From assembly GCF_011752935.1 (NCBI RefSeq), contig NZ_VWWO01000001.1, positions 3,286,001 through 3,350,000 of the forward strand: a stretch of DNA of 64,000 nucleotides, read 5' to 3'. A program made the position numbers and the translations under genes. Under the pieces are notes generated by a model. The model had not been told where the DNA came from. It saw only the letters and a list, made by a program, of their open reading frames with translations, and made no database searches. Source of the stretch: Chitinophaga sp. Cy-1792 (GTDB lineage: Bacteria > Bacteroidota > Bacteroidia > Chitinophagales > Chitinophagaceae). Of the stretch, positions 1 to 9,656 are shown one piece after another; position 1 is the first letter of the stretch, and the number at the start of each line of letters is the position of its first letter.

Positions 1-2
1 TG

Positions 3-2450
3 AAGCACTGGATACTTCCTTCGGGGAATGACTTTATAACGGACCCAATGAAAACCCATCAGCGCCCGGCAGGTAATCCGGGTGCTGATTTTTCGTTTGT
101 GCAACAACGTTATGACGACAGCAAATGGGAATCTGTAGATCTGCCGCATGACTGGGCCATCAAAGGACCTTTTTACCGGGAAGCCGATGCCATCGTAGGC
201 GGTGGCATGGGAAGGCTGCCGGTGCAGGGCGTCGCCTGGTACCGCAGGCAGCTGGACATTCCTGCTGCCGACAAGGGCAGGCAGATTTACCTGGATATAG
301 ACGGGGCGATGTCTTACACCATGGTATGGCTCAATGGCCACCTGGTGGGCGGCTGGCCTTATGGTTATAATAGCTTCCGGCTGGACCTCACGCCGTATAT
401 CCGTGTGGGTAGTACCAACCAGCTGGCGATACGCCTGGATAATCCTGCTAACTCTGCCCGCTGGTACCCGGGGGCAGGTATTTACAGAAATGTATGGCTG
501 ACAAAGGTAAACCCCGTGCATGTGGCACAATGGGGGAGTAGTGTCACCACCCGTGATATCTCCACTGCCGCCGCCACAGTAGATATGGCCATTTCGGTAG
601 ATAATAAAGCCGTTACAGATAAAGCCATACGCGTTGTTTCATCTTTGTATACCAGCGATAATATAAAGGTAGCCACGCTGCCTGTGAAAGAAGCCTTTAT
701 CAAAGCTGGTGGTACTGCTAAGCTCACCGCCGCTGTAAAGCTGGACCATCCCCGGCTGTGGGGGCCGGCTCCGGGGCAACGCCCTCATTTATATGAAGCC
801 GTAACGCAGGTATTTGCCGATGGAAAGCTGGTAGATGAATACAAGACTACCTTTGGCATTCGCCAGGTGACTTTCGATCCGGTTAAAGGCTTGGTGGTGA
901 ATGGCATGCAGGTGCGGATGCAGGGCGTCAACCAGCACCACGATCTGGGCGCTTTGGGTGCAGCGTTTAACGTACGTGCAGCTGAAAGGCAGCTGGAAAT
1001 ATTGCAGGCACTGGGTTGTAATGCCATACGGCTGGCGCATAATCCGCCGGCACCGGAATTGCTGGAGCTGACAGACAAAATGGGTTTCCTGGTGATAGAC
1101 GAAATATTCGATTCCTGGGAAACGAAGAAAACGCCGCTGGACTTTCATCTTATCTTCCCCGACTGGCATGAGCCGGATACCAGGGCTTTTATCAGGAGAG
1201 ATAAAAACCATCCTTCCGTTATAGCCTGGAGTTTCGGGAATGAAGTAGGAGAACAATACACCGAAGAAAAAGGAGCAGCTGTTGCTGCGGCATTATATAA
1301 GATAGTAAAAGAAGAAGACAGTACGCGGCCCGCTACCGCCTCTATGAATTATGCCAAGCCGGACATGCCGTTTCCTACGGTCATGGATATACTGAGTTTG
1401 AACTATCAGGGAGAAGGTATCCGCGATGCCCCGGCCTATCAGGGTTTGAAGGGTATCCGTACTACACCGCTGTATCCGGCATTTCAGCAGAAGTTTCCCA
1501 CCAGGCTGATTTTCAGCAGCGAGACTGCTTCTGCGCTGAGTACCCGGGAAACCTATCTGTTTCCCGTTACAGCAGAGAGCAGTGCACCTGTCAATGAAGG
1601 AGCAGGCGGTAATGGTAAGTTGGCGCAGGTAAGCGCCTATGAGCTTTATACAGCAGCTTTTGGTGCCTCGCCCGACAAAGTATTTGCCTCACAGGACAAG
1701 CATCCGTATGTGGCCGGAGAATTCGTCTGGTCGGGATTTGATTACCTGGGCGAGCCAACGCCCTATTATTCTGCCCGCAGCTCCTATTCCGGCATTATTG
1801 ATCTGGCGGGCCTGCCGAAAGATCGTTTTTATCTGTACCAGTCGCGGTGGCGCCCTGAGCTGCCTATAGCGCATCTGTTACCGCATTGGACATGGCCCGG
1901 ACGTGAAGGACAGGTAACGCCGGTACACCTGTTTACTTCCGGTGATGAAGCTGAACTGTTTGTCAATGGTGTTTCCATGGGCAGAAAAAAGAAGGCAGCC
2001 TTTGAATACCGGCTGCGCTGGGATAGCGTGGTATATCAGCCGGGAGAACTGCGTGTGCAGGCTTATAAAAACGGGAAACCCTGGGCAGCAGACACCCTCC
2101 GTACAGCAGGTGTTCCGGCAACATTGCAGTTGCAGGCCGATAGAAAACGCATCTATGCTGATGGCAAAGACTTATCATTTATTACTGTCAGTGTTACAGA
2201 TGAGAGAGGCATTCCGGTGCCCCAGGCAGATAACCTGCTACATATAGTTGTAAGTGGAGCTGGCACCTTTGAAGCCGCCGATAACGGCGATCCGGCAGAC
2301 CTCACCTCTTTTGCAGCGGACCAGAGAAAACTATTCAGTGGCAAACTAGTGCTGATCGTGCGTTCCAGGAAGCTGATAAAAGGGTCGGTAACTGTTACGG
2401 TAACAGGAGAAGGATTGACGAGTGGAAAGATGATATTGGAATCTAAATAA
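3..2450 (+). CDS. Glycoside hydrolase family 2 enzyme (beta-galactosidase-like), 5' partial
   Basis: The reading frame is open from base 3 through the in-frame ATG at 48, and the residues before that ATG (KHWILPSGNDFITDP) look like the start of a GH2 sugar-binding domain, so the true start lies outside the window. Numbered from the ATG at 48, the order is jelly-roll domain (about 1-155), immunoglobulin-like sandwich (about 160-270), TIM barrel (about 275-610), then a DUF4982-like domain and a C-terminal GH2 C5-type domain. The acid/base motif SFGNE places Glu399 and the nucleophile motif GEFVWSGFDY places Glu558. Members of this subgroup hydrolyse beta-galactosides or related beta-linked sugars from plant or host glycans. 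The substrate cannot be told from sequence. Any signal peptide is also outside the window. Confidence 0.9.
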   Translation, partial: KHWILPSGNDFITDPMKTHQRPAGNPGADFSFVQQRYDDSKWESVDLPHDWAIKGPFYREADAIVGGGMGRLPVQGVAWYRRQLDIPAADKGRQIYLDIDGAMSYTMVWLNGHLVGGWPYGYNSFRLDLTPYIRVGSTNQLAIRLDNPANSARWYPGAGIYRNVWLTKVNPVHVAQWGSSVTTRDISTAAATVDMAISVDNKAVTDKAIRVVSSLYTSDNIKVATLPVKEAFIKAGGTAKLTAAVKLDHPRLWGPAPGQRPHLYEAVTQVFADGKLVDEYKTTFGIRQVTFDPVKGLVVNGMQVRMQGVNQHHDLGALGAAFNVRAAERQLEILQALGCNAIRLAHNPPAPELLELTDKMGFLVIDEIFDSWETKKTPLDFHLIFPDWHEPDTRAFIRRDKNHPSVIAWSFGNEVGEQYTEEKGAAVAAALYKIVKEEDSTRPATASMNYAKPDMPFPTVMDILSLNYQGEGIRDAPAYQGLKGIRTTPLYPAFQQKFPTRLIFSSETASALSTRETYLFPVTAESSAPVNEGAGGNGKLAQVSAYELYTAAFGASPDKVFASQDKHPYVAGEFVWSGFDYLGEPTPYYSARSSYSGIIDLAGLPKDRFYLYQSRWRPELPIAHLLPHWTWPGREGQVTPVHLFTSGDEAELFVNGVSMGRKKKAAFEYRLRWDSVVYQPGELRVQAYKNGKPWAADTLRTAGVPATLQLQADRKRIYADGKDLSFITVSVTDERGIPVPQADNLLHIVVSGAGTFEAADNGDPADLTSFAADQRKLFSGKLVLIVRSRKLIKGSVTVTVTGEGLTSGKMILESK

Positions 2451-2490
2451 AAATTTGATTGATAAATTGGAATTAGCAAGAAAAAGGAAT

Positions 2491-2512
2491 CCCGCAGATA
2501 TTCATCTGCGGG
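2491..2512. terminator. Hairpin after the GH2 gene
   Basis: A perfect 9-bp stem (cccgcagat/atctgcggg) with a 4-base loop is followed by AATTTT. It lies 40 bases after the GH2 stop. A near-copy of this hairpin occurs at 8227-8258. Confidence 0.6.
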
Positions 2513-2520
2513 AATTTTAG

Positions 2521-2552
2521 GGCTGACAAATTTTATTTTTGTCAGCCCTTTT
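2521..2552. terminator. Second hairpin, probably bidirectional terminator
   Basis: A 10-bp stem (ggctgacaaa/tttgtcagcc) closes a T-rich loop and is followed by CTTTTGTTTTTT on the plus strand. It sits between the convergent GH2 and subtilase genes and can serve both. Confidence 0.65.
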
Positions 2553-2591
2553 GTTTTTTACTTTGAAGATGTACCAGCGATTATTGGAAAT

Positions 2592-4949
2592 TTATTTCAC
2601 TATAATTATTTGTCTTTCTTTATTAGTCTTAGTGACGATCTCAAGGAAATAAACACCCGAACCGAGGTTAGAAATATTAACCTGCTCGCTTGCATTCGAA
2701 TTTGAATACTTTTGCTGGTGTTTTAAATTGCCACTTTGATCATATATATTCACCTGTGAAATACTGAGATCTGCGGATTTTGCTGAAGTATTCCTTGCAG
2801 CCAGATTAGCTGCACTTTGGGAAGGCGATATATTCACAATATTGGTGGCAGGATTCGGAGAAATAGCAAATTTATAGAAATCAGAGCAGGTGACATTTGT
2901 TAGCATAACGGCGTCTAAACCAGTACCACAACTATTCGTAGCGGAAACCCCGATCTTATACGTTCCTTCTCCCGATGAATAAACATTAAAGTGTCCGGTA
3001 TTATTTGTTTGATATCCGGATCCGTTATCATAATTGTATGTATGAAAATTGTAGGACGTTGGATTTCCGGTGGCTGAACAACTAATAGATATTTCGCAAC
3101 TCTTACCATCTACAGCATTAATAGTCACGGCGGGGGCACCAACCGATACCGTTTTAGAAACAGTAATAGCTGCACAGGCGGTATTTATGGTAGCTGTTAT
3201 TGTAACGTTGCCGCCAGGTAACCATCCTTTGGATGCATTTCCATTCGCATCTAAAGTTACAATGGAGGGATCTGAACTTGCCCAGGTGACAGTTGTTCCG
3301 GATGCTAAACCGTTAATTTTATAATTAGCGGAGGTACAAAACTGGGCCGGCCCGTCTATTGAAAGCATGCTTTGTAATGTTTTGGCTACTGCTGCACAGG
3401 CATTTATTCTTCCATAGCCTGCATCACCACACCACGTTCCGTTAGGCTGACCAGATACATTAGATTGATAATTATATCCTCCGACTTTATCACAGGTGCT
3501 TTCCAGCAGCTGCCTTGCCTGTATTCCTGTTAATCCCGGATTGACAGAAAGGATCAATGCCATAACTGCAGCGGCGTTTGGCGTTGCGGATGAGGTGCCA
3601 TTGAATGTGCTGGTGTAATCGTCAAAGCTATATCCTGCATAACCCGAAATATCTGTTGTATATATTTTTACACCCGGGGCAAGGATATCTAATCCCGGTC
3701 CGTAATTACTTCCCCAGGTAGTTTCTCCATCACAACTAACCCCTAAAGGGTCATTAGAAGAACGTTTGCGTGTATCGCACATGCTACTGGCTCCTACTGC
3801 TATTACGTTACTAAGTGTTGATGGATAGGATATAGCGGTGTTATAATTTCCTGCTGCAAATAGCACCACACAACCTTTGCCATTTCTCCCATTGTTTACG
3901 GCGTCATTAATTGCATTGGTAATAGCATTGGATGGACTACCGCCTCCCCATGAATTGCTTAAAATATCTGCACCACTATTTTTTGCCCAGGTAATTCCAT
4001 TAGAAGCCCAGGCATCGGTTGTCCACGGTGAAGTGCCGTCGCCTTTACGCCCAATTCTGACTGGAATCACTTTTGAATTGTAGGCTACACCGGTAGTTCC
4101 GATATAATTGTTGGCTATGGCTGCCACTATCCCTGCACAGGCCGTTCCATGTGCATCATCGCCAGAAGGAGCACCCCCTGAATTATTTCCTGTCGCGTCA
4201 AAACCTCCTAATAAATTGGCGGCTAAATCAGGGTGATTTAAATCGACGCCCTCATCTATGATGGCTACCTTTATACCTTGTCCGGTGGCAATATTCCATG
4301 CATTTTCCACATGCATATCCGCACCAGGAGTTCCTCCCAGGTATCCTTGGTTTTTAATGGCCCATTGGTATTGGTATAAAGGGTCAGCGGTAAAAGGCTG
4401 AAACAGTCGTATGAAATTAGGCTCAGCAAAGTCTATATATTTGCTTTCATTCAACTGATTAATAAAACCGAACGTTTCCTGGGTGGAGGAACCTTCTAAC
4501 GTAATAATATATTGTTTATTAACAAATGTATCACGTGATACCGCTATATTATATACTTTGCGTAATGTCTGCAGATAAGCAGTATCAACAAATTTTACAA
4601 TAATTTCACCAGTACATATTTGCCTGGTTCCATCTTTGTATATTAATACAGGTTCGGTTTGTTTAGGCGCATTATTCAGTTTGCCGGTTAGTTTTGATAT
4701 TCTTGTTTTTACATCTGTATCGGGTAAATCAATTGATATAATGGCTGTGTTCTTTGCAGTGTTAAGTGTTTTATGAGGTGTTAAGGTTGTAAGTGCCTTC
4801 ATTCTGTTCGAATCAGAAAAAGCCACATAATATTCACTGGAAGAGATAGTAAATTCAATATTTCCTTTCTTAGTGGAATAACTAAATTTTTCTTGCGCAA
4901 GTACAGGGATTTGTAGCAATACAAATGCTACAAATAATAGGATTCTCAT
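2592..4949 (-). CDS. Secreted subtilisin-like serine protease (S8) with type IX secretion tail
   Basis: This 785-residue protein starts with a clear signal peptide (cleavage near LAQ, residue 19), followed by a prodomain-like region to about residue 190. The S8 domain shows the whole triad: Asp232 in AIIDEGVD, His267 in DDAHGTACAG and Ser453 in FNGTSSATP, with the oxyanion Asn332 in LSNSWGG. After the catalytic domain come immunoglobulin/PKD-like segments (about 530-690). The C-terminus has the FAISPNPATN and GVYFLEI motifs of an A-type T9SS sorting domain, which predicts export across the outer membrane and surface anchoring or release. Its ATG overlaps the stop of the upstream lipoprotein gene by four bases (ATGA), so the two are translationally coupled. 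It probably degrades external protein; the target is unknown. Confidence 0.93.
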   Translation of the reverse strand: MRILLFVAFVLLQIPVLAQEKFSYSTKKGNIEFTISSSEYYVAFSDSNRMKALTTLTPHKTLNTAKNTAIISIDLPDTDVKTRISKLTGKLNNAPKQTEPVLIYKDGTRQICTGEIIVKFVDTAYLQTLRKVYNIAVSRDTFVNKQYIITLEGSSTQETFGFINQLNESKYIDFAEPNFIRLFQPFTADPLYQYQWAIKNQGYLGGTPGADMHVENAWNIATGQGIKVAIIDEGVDLNHPDLAANLLGGFDATGNNSGGAPSGDDAHGTACAGIVAAIANNYIGTTGVAYNSKVIPVRIGRKGDGTSPWTTDAWASNGITWAKNSGADILSNSWGGGSPSNAITNAINDAVNNGRNGKGCVVLFAAGNYNTAISYPSTLSNVIAVGASSMCDTRKRSSNDPLGVSCDGETTWGSNYGPGLDILAPGVKIYTTDISGYAGYSFDDYTSTFNGTSSATPNAAAVMALILSVNPGLTGIQARQLLESTCDKVGGYNYQSNVSGQPNGTWCGDAGYGRINACAAVAKTLQSMLSIDGPAQFCTSANYKINGLASGTTVTWASSDPSIVTLDANGNASKGWLPGGNVTITATINTACAAITVSKTVSVGAPAVTINAVDGKSCEISISCSATGNPTSYNFHTYNYDNGSGYQTNNTGHFNVYSSGEGTYKIGVSATNSCGTGLDAVMLTNVTCSDFYKFAISPNPATNIVNISPSQSAANLAARNTSAKSADLSISQVNIYDQSGNLKHQQKYSNSNASEQVNISNLGSGVYFLEIVTKTNKERQIIIVK

Positions 4950-5359
4950 TGAATTTTAATTTTCGTTAAATATAGATTTTCATATGTATAATCTGCTGGT
5001 GCATTAAATTTATCGCATATAGGTTTTAAGAAGCCACTGAAACTAACCTGCAACGACCCCTTGGATGCCTTGAGTGCCAATACTGCCGATGGTAACGCAG
5101 CCTCATTGCATATGGCCAAATAGTGTTTGCAGTTAATACAGTTTTCTTCCTGGTATAATATCACATACTTGTCCTTAAAATCTTTACTACTAATGTCTTC
5201 GTTGTACATTATAGTTCCAATAATATTAGATGTCTCAGGAATGGTATCTCTCGCCGGGGCTTCACATCCACATGCCGGAGGTGCGTTATGCTTTTTACAG
5301 GCAACAAAGGAAAACGTAGTCAATGTGAGGAGAATAAAAACTGGAATTTTTTTGTTCAT
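4946..5359 (-). CDS. Small lipoprotein of unknown function, coupled to the subtilase
   Basis: The 137-residue product has a lipoprotein signal with lipobox FVAC (Cys21). The mature part is Cys-rich near its N-terminus (PACGCEAP) and carries a CINCKHYLAIC stretch around residue 80. That CxxC resembles a thiol-redox or metal site, but no thioredoxin fold can be asserted. I do not recognise the family. It is the first gene of a two-gene operon, and its stop overlaps the start of the T9SS-exported subtilase (ATGA). A periplasmic helper, inhibitor or cofactor protein for that protease is possible but is inference only. Confidence 0.7.
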   Translation of the reverse strand: MNKKIPVFILLTLTTFSFVACKKHNAPPACGCEAPARDTIPETSNIIGTIMYNEDISSKDFKDKYVILYQEENCINCKHYLAICNEAALPSAVLALKASKGSLQVSFSGFLKPICDKFNAPADYTYENLYLTKIKIQ

Positions 5360-5995
5360 GGATTTACATTTATAATTGAGAAGGGTATTTTTTGATGTAG
5401 TTTGTATCAGGAATTGCTTATCGTGAAAAAGACGTACATTTTTCTGCTTTCAGTAACATGGGCAGCAATGATCGTCTGATGCTATTTATCAGAATTTTGC
5501 CAGGTATAGGGTTGTGTATACATCTTCTGCTTATCGAGTTCAGATTTTATATAGGTTCCCGTGTTGTTTTTACATCTCTTGTAAGTCTTTGCTACATGTA
5601 ACCGGCAATATTGAATTGTTGGTTTTATAACGAAAGGCTAACATGCTGGTTTGGTTTTTGAATCTGCTGCCAGTTGTAGCGCAGGCTTATTGCTGGACAG
5701 TTGAGCAAATAGGTTGACAGAAAAAATTAGGTAAACATACATGACGATATTAACACTTCTATCCGAATACAATTTTCAGGAATAGTATATTTTATATGAT
5801 TGATTTTTTTATAATTAGCTACCAATATAGTAAATATTGGGAGAAAAAAAATATTTTTGAGGGCCCGGACGGCGCCTTGATGGAAGGTCCCGAGAACGGT
5901 TTTTGAATTAGTAAAAGCATTGGAAGCGAATCAACGGTAAGTTTCCAGATGGCAGATTCAATATTGCTACCAAATTTTTCTCTATCTTAACCCCT
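5360..5995. other. Intergenic region, no confident gene
   Basis: This AT-rich 636-base stretch lies between the divergent lipoprotein and kinase genes and should hold both promoters, but no clean -33/-7 pair was seen. One short GC-rich patch (5861-5900) interrupts it. That patch is covered by a 36-codon frame (5796-5906) described under findings. No RNA gene was recognised. Confidence 0.5.
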
Positions 5996-6967
5996 ATGGA
6001 GTCTACTACAGATTTATCCTACTGGAAACAATTTCTGCGGGAACGATTAAACATCAGCCTGGGACAGGCTACTTTACAACCGGTTACCGGCGGACTTTTC
6101 AATGAAGTTTACCGCGTCGGTGATGAGCAGCAGGAATATTACGTTAAAAGATACCTTGATAAACCCGTCTCCGGGATATTCACGCCCCCTGAAATACCTG
6201 CTACGCAGCGGCGTGAGCTGGCGTTTAAGGTGCACGACTACTGCCGGCGTATAGAAGGTAATAAAAGTCATGTGCCGGCAATCAGGCAGGATGAAGCCAG
6301 TAACACGTTGGTGATAGCAGGTGTGGCCAATGGCAAACCTTTATTATCCTATCTGGCGGCAGGTAAGGCCCCAGTGACGGCATTGCTGGCGGTTTCCCGT
6401 GTACTCGCAAGGCTACATACGGCAAGCCATAACGTTACTGCATATACGGAGCAGCCATTATACCTGAATACTGTCTTCCGGGATTATAAGCTACAATTGC
6501 AATACTATGAGCTGGCATCGCACCTGGAGCCGGACATTGCGGTAAAAGTGCGGACCCTGGCCGATCAATACAAAATGCAACAGCTATGCTTATTGCACGG
6601 TGATATCAATACCAGGAATATCGTACTGAATGAAAATACCGAAGCTATTGGTATCATAGATTTTGAGCAGGCACATGTCGGACATCCTGTCTACGACCTG
6701 GCCTACCTGCTCAGTGAATTGCTGATTCATCAATGGTATTACGCATCAGAGGTGATGCAGCAGGCCATCAGGCGTATGCTGGAGTTGTATTTCGGTGTTA
6801 ATACCACCATCCGTTACGCGGAGGTCAGGGATATCCTGAATGCGCATATTGGGGTGCAGATATTATACCGCTTTCTGGGGCCCAGCCGTAACTCCTGGAC
6901 CTATTATGTGGAGTCGCCCAGGAGAGAAGAGATCATAGCGCAGGCGAAAGGGTTACTGAAGTATTAG
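5996..6967 (+). CDS. APH/choline-kinase-fold phosphotransferase
   Basis: The 323-residue cytosolic protein has the aminoglycoside phosphotransferase/choline kinase fold. The catalytic loop LLHGDINTRN gives Asp203 and Asn208, and the metal-binding IIDFEQ gives Asp222. The N-terminal GGLFNEVYRV fits the nucleotide-binding loop and VKRYLD the ATP-contacting lysine strand. Members phosphorylate small hydroxyl compounds (aminoglycosides, homoserine, choline, sugars), and sequence alone does not give the substrate. The start at 5996 is the first ATG of the frame and gives a complete N-lobe. The gene ends four bases from the convergent old yellow enzyme gene. Confidence 0.85.
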   Translation: MESTTDLSYWKQFLRERLNISLGQATLQPVTGGLFNEVYRVGDEQQEYYVKRYLDKPVSGIFTPPEIPATQRRELAFKVHDYCRRIEGNKSHVPAIRQDEASNTLVIAGVANGKPLLSYLAAGKAPVTALLAVSRVLARLHTASHNVTAYTEQPLYLNTVFRDYKLQLQYYELASHLEPDIAVKVRTLADQYKMQQLCLLHGDINTRNIVLNENTEAIGIIDFEQAHVGHPVYDLAYLLSELLIHQWYYASEVMQQAIRRMLELYFGVNTTIRYAEVRDILNAHIGVQILYRFLGPSRNSWTYYVESPRREEIIAQAKGLLKY

Positions 6968-6971
6968 CTTT

Positions 6972-8075
6972 TTAAATAGCGGGATAATCTGAATACCCGA
7001 TATGGTCGCCACCACCATAGAGGAGGTGCCGGTCAGTGATTTCGTTTAAAGGAGCACCTGTCAATACCCGTATCGGGAAATCTGGATTGGCAACGAAGCT
7101 GCGTCCGAAGCCGATTAAATTGGCATAGCCCTTTTTCAGCAGGGTTTCTCCTTTTTCCGGTGTTTTACTGCCGGTGGCAATGATCGTTTTGGTAAAGGCA
7201 AGCCGCAATGCTTTGCGGAAGCTTTCATCCAGTTCCGGGCCGTTTTCCCAGTCACCTTCTGCCAGGTGAATATAGGCAATGCCCAGGTCGTTCAGCTGTT
7301 GGGCTGCCATCAGGATAGCGTCGAAGATCTCCGGGTCGTCCATATTTTTATATTTGACATTGGGAGAAAACCTGATCCCTACCTTTTCTTTCCCGATGGC
7401 TTGTGCCACGCCTTTTATCAGTTCCATAGGGAAGCGGATGCGGTTGGGTATACTGCCGCCGTACATGTCTGTTCGTCTGTTGGAGTTACGACGGAGAAAC
7501 TGGTCTATCAGATAGGCGTTGGCGCCGTGTAGTTCTACGCCATCAAAGCCGGCTTCCATGGCGTGGAGGGCTGCCTGTACAAACTGATTATTTACATCCG
7601 TAAAATCAGCAGCTTCCATGGCGCGTGGTGCTTCCACCGGTGTGAAGGCTATCATCCCTTTCGTTACGTTATCTTCAATGTATACACTGGCTTCTTCAGC
7701 AATCAGGGCAGAGGGACCAATAGGCTGTAGTCCATTTACCAGCGACGACGACATCCTTCCAGTATGCCATATCTGCAGGAATATAGGTGTGTTTTTTTCA
7801 TGTACCGCTGTGGTAATCTTTTTCCAGCCTTTTATCTGTTCTTTTGTGGCAATACCAGGTGTTCTGGCATAGCCTTGTCCCTGTATGTTTACATACGTAG
7901 CCTCCGTTATAATAATGCCGGCAGCAGCACGCTGTGCATAGTATTCAGCCATCAGCTCATTGGGGATATCGCCGGGCTGGGAGGTCCTGCTTCTGGTCAT
8001 GGGCGCCATCAAAAATCTGTTTTTCAATTCCAGTCCACTTAAGTTGTACGGGCTAAACATTGTAGGAAATTGCAT
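6972..8075 (-). CDS. Alkene reductase, old yellow enzyme family (NemA-like)
   Basis: This FMN-dependent TIM-barrel flavoprotein reduces activated C=C bonds (and often nitro esters) with NAD(P)H. The N-terminus (FSPYNLSGLELKNRFLMAPM) and the active-site motif ELHGANAYLIDQFL are typical. The substrate-anchoring pair is His183/Asn186 and the proton donor is Tyr188, numbered from the ATG at 8075. The C-terminal FGRSFVANPDFP is the phosphate-binding end of the barrel. The frame is open upstream to 8126, but those residues do not fit the family, so I place the start at 8075 (8060 is also possible). It is monocistronic by appearance. The cellular role is probably detoxification of electrophiles. Confidence 0.92.
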   Translation of the reverse strand: MQFPTMFSPYNLSGLELKNRFLMAPMTRSRTSQPGDIPNELMAEYYAQRAAAGIIITEATYVNIQGQGYARTPGIATKEQIKGWKKITTAVHEKNTPIFLQIWHTGRMSSSLVNGLQPIGPSALIAEEASVYIEDNVTKGMIAFTPVEAPRAMEAADFTDVNNQFVQAALHAMEAGFDGVELHGANAYLIDQFLRRNSNRRTDMYGGSIPNRIRFPMELIKGVAQAIGKEKVGIRFSPNVKYKNMDDPEIFDAILMAAQQLNDLGIAYIHLAEGDWENGPELDESFRKALRLAFTKTIIATGSKTPEKGETLLKKGYANLIGFGRSFVANPDFPIRVLTGAPLNEITDRHLLYGGGDHIGYSDYPAI

Positions 8076-8226
8076 GGTATTGAATTTTAAGCGGGAAACA
8101 AATGCTTTTAACAGGACATACATCAAACTATCACAATAATTACCGGCATGGCAGCAGCAAAAATAAGGGGTGCAGGTTGCAGTTATATTGCAGGGTAACA
8201 GGTTTTATGTTACGAGATATAAAAAG

Positions 8227-8258
8227 AAAATCCCGAAGATATAAATCTGCGGGATTTT
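8227..8258. terminator. Hairpin terminator downstream of the fimbrillin-like gene
   Basis: Two 14-base arms (aaaatcccgaagat/atctgcgggatttt) pair with one mismatch around an ATAA loop and are flanked by A and T runs. It lies after the minus-strand gene ending at 8296. It is a near-copy of the hairpin at 2491-2512. Confidence 0.65.
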
Positions 8259-8295
8259 ACTTTTTATAATTACTTATTCGTGTATTTATCAGGCA

Positions 8296-9237
8296 TTAAA
8301 ACCGAATGGTCGTGTCGCCGGCCCAACTCGTATTCAGGGCGGGTGTTACAGATGTTTTACCATTGCCGCCACTGCCCATAATGGAGCCCTGCAAAGTGGT
8401 GATTTTATTATGGTAGCACCGTACAGCGGAAATGGTTTTCCTGGAAATGACAGCTTGATTCTTTACTCCCTCGAGGTATATGCTGAAGGTTGTGATGTCA
8501 TTTAGGATAAAACGCTGTTTTATGCCAAGGCTAACATTGGTGAAATTCATCCTGCCATCTCTTGTACCGTTGTAGGTCCAGTCCATTGGGTAATATACGG
8601 TATCAGGCCCCATGTCATATTCCTGGGATTCTACATTGTAATAAGCATTTACCACGTCAAAAGATGCCGAATCTTCTACGATTACCTGTGCTTTACCTAC
8701 TATTCTATTCATCGTCAAATCAGATATGGCAGTATCTTTCGTGATTGTTACCGCAGTTTTGCTATAGAAGGTTTCATATACACTTGCGGGACCGTAAGCC
8801 GGACTACCATATACGATGCGTGAAGTTGCAAGCGGGTAGGGCTGCCAGGTACCTACATTTTGCCAGTCATTCAGTTTTATGGCGTTAGGTGCACCTACAG
8901 TGATAATTGTATATTTTCCCGGTACTAACGAATCTGATATCTGACCAAAATTGTTTGGATTGGTATTGACTGTCTGATACTGTGCACTCACCTGGTTCCC
9001 GGCAGAATCATAAGCAAGATATGCCAGGTTGGAGATGTACTTTTTCAATGTGTCAATATTGTATGCGGCTTTTGCATTACTCATGCCGGTAACAATCTGT
9101 GAAAAACCATCTACTGAAAATTGAACTGCCACTTTGCTTCCCGGAGGAGGAGTTGGAGGAGTGGATGAGTTGTCGTTTTTATTACAGGCCATCATAAACA
9201 AGAGGCCGGCTGCCAAGGTTATCTTCAATAATTTCAT
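8296..9237 (-). CDS. Lipoprotein resembling FimB/Mfa2-type fimbrillin subunits
   Basis: The 313-residue product has a lipobox FMMAC (Cys18), then a Pro/Ser/Thr linker and two beta-rich domains. The pattern VAVQFSVDGF, YISNLAYLAYDSAGN, LVPGKYTII and LTMNRIVGKAQV resembles the two transthyretin-like domains of FimB/Mfa2 anchor subunits and related fimbrillin-like lipoproteins of Bacteroidota. It is about the right length for that family. No other pilus genes are nearby, so a role as a stand-alone outer-membrane lipoprotein is equally possible. It is flanked by a 419-base gap upstream and a terminator downstream, so it appears monocistronic. Confidence 0.6.
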   Translation of the reverse strand: MKLLKITLAAGLLFMMACNKNDNSSTPPTPPPGSKVAVQFSVDGFSQIVTGMSNAKAAYNIDTLKKYISNLAYLAYDSAGNQVSAQYQTVNTNPNNFGQISDSLVPGKYTIITVGAPNAIKLNDWQNVGTWQPYPLATSRIVYGSPAYGPASVYETFYSKTAVTITKDTAISDLTMNRIVGKAQVIVEDSASFDVVNAYYNVESQEYDMGPDTVYYPMDWTYNGTRDGRMNFTNVSLGIKQRFILNDITTFSIYLEGVKNQAVISRKTISAVRCYHNKITTLQGSIMGSGGNGKTSVTPALNTSWAGDTTIRF

Positions 9238-9656
9238 GACTTTATTTTAGTTAACAATTGAATACTTTTAAAATAAAAGCTGTCTATCTGTTTCGGATAT
9301 GGATTGCGTTAGATGCAGAGCAATAAATATATTCAAAATTTGAATGGCTCATTAATTTTGCCAGCGGTCCATCATGTGAAGTGCTGAATTTTTAATTTGT
9401 GCCTGTTGCTGTGAGGAATTAATGAATTCAGTACAGTATTGTGTTTTATAGGAATCAGGCAGTTTTCGGTATACCTTTTTTACTCATCTGTGCAGGATAG
9501 ATGTAGTCTGCCTCATTTTATCATGTACTAAAAACACTTTAGGAGGGGCTATTGTTCAATACAATTTAGTTTTCCCGGTTTCAAAATTTATGCATATCTG
9601 ACACCGTTAGTAATGGAGGATAAGTAGTAAATTCATATTACTGAAACGTACCGCTT
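9238..9656. other. Intergenic region, no gene seen
   Basis: This AT-rich gap separates two divergent genes and must hold their promoters. The only structure noticed is a short dyad, attgt-tcaat-acaat, at 9551-9565. No coding frame or RNA was recognised. Confidence 0.5.

Noticed and set aside
4946..5359. Thioredoxin assignment for the small lipoprotein because of CINC
   Set aside because: The WCxxC environment and the cis-proline of thioredoxins are not visible.
8076..8126. Longer N-terminus for the old yellow enzyme gene
   Set aside because: The 17 extra residues do not fit the family, and a good ATG precedes the conserved start.
8296..9237. MbnP-like copper-binding protein assignment
   Set aside because: The expected His/Trp metal-binding pattern was not seen, and the strand pattern fits fimbrillin-like lipoproteins better.
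9551..9565. Short dyad in the gap before the AI-2E-type gene as an operator
   Set aside because: The arms are only five bases and occur in AT-rich DNA, so chance is likely.
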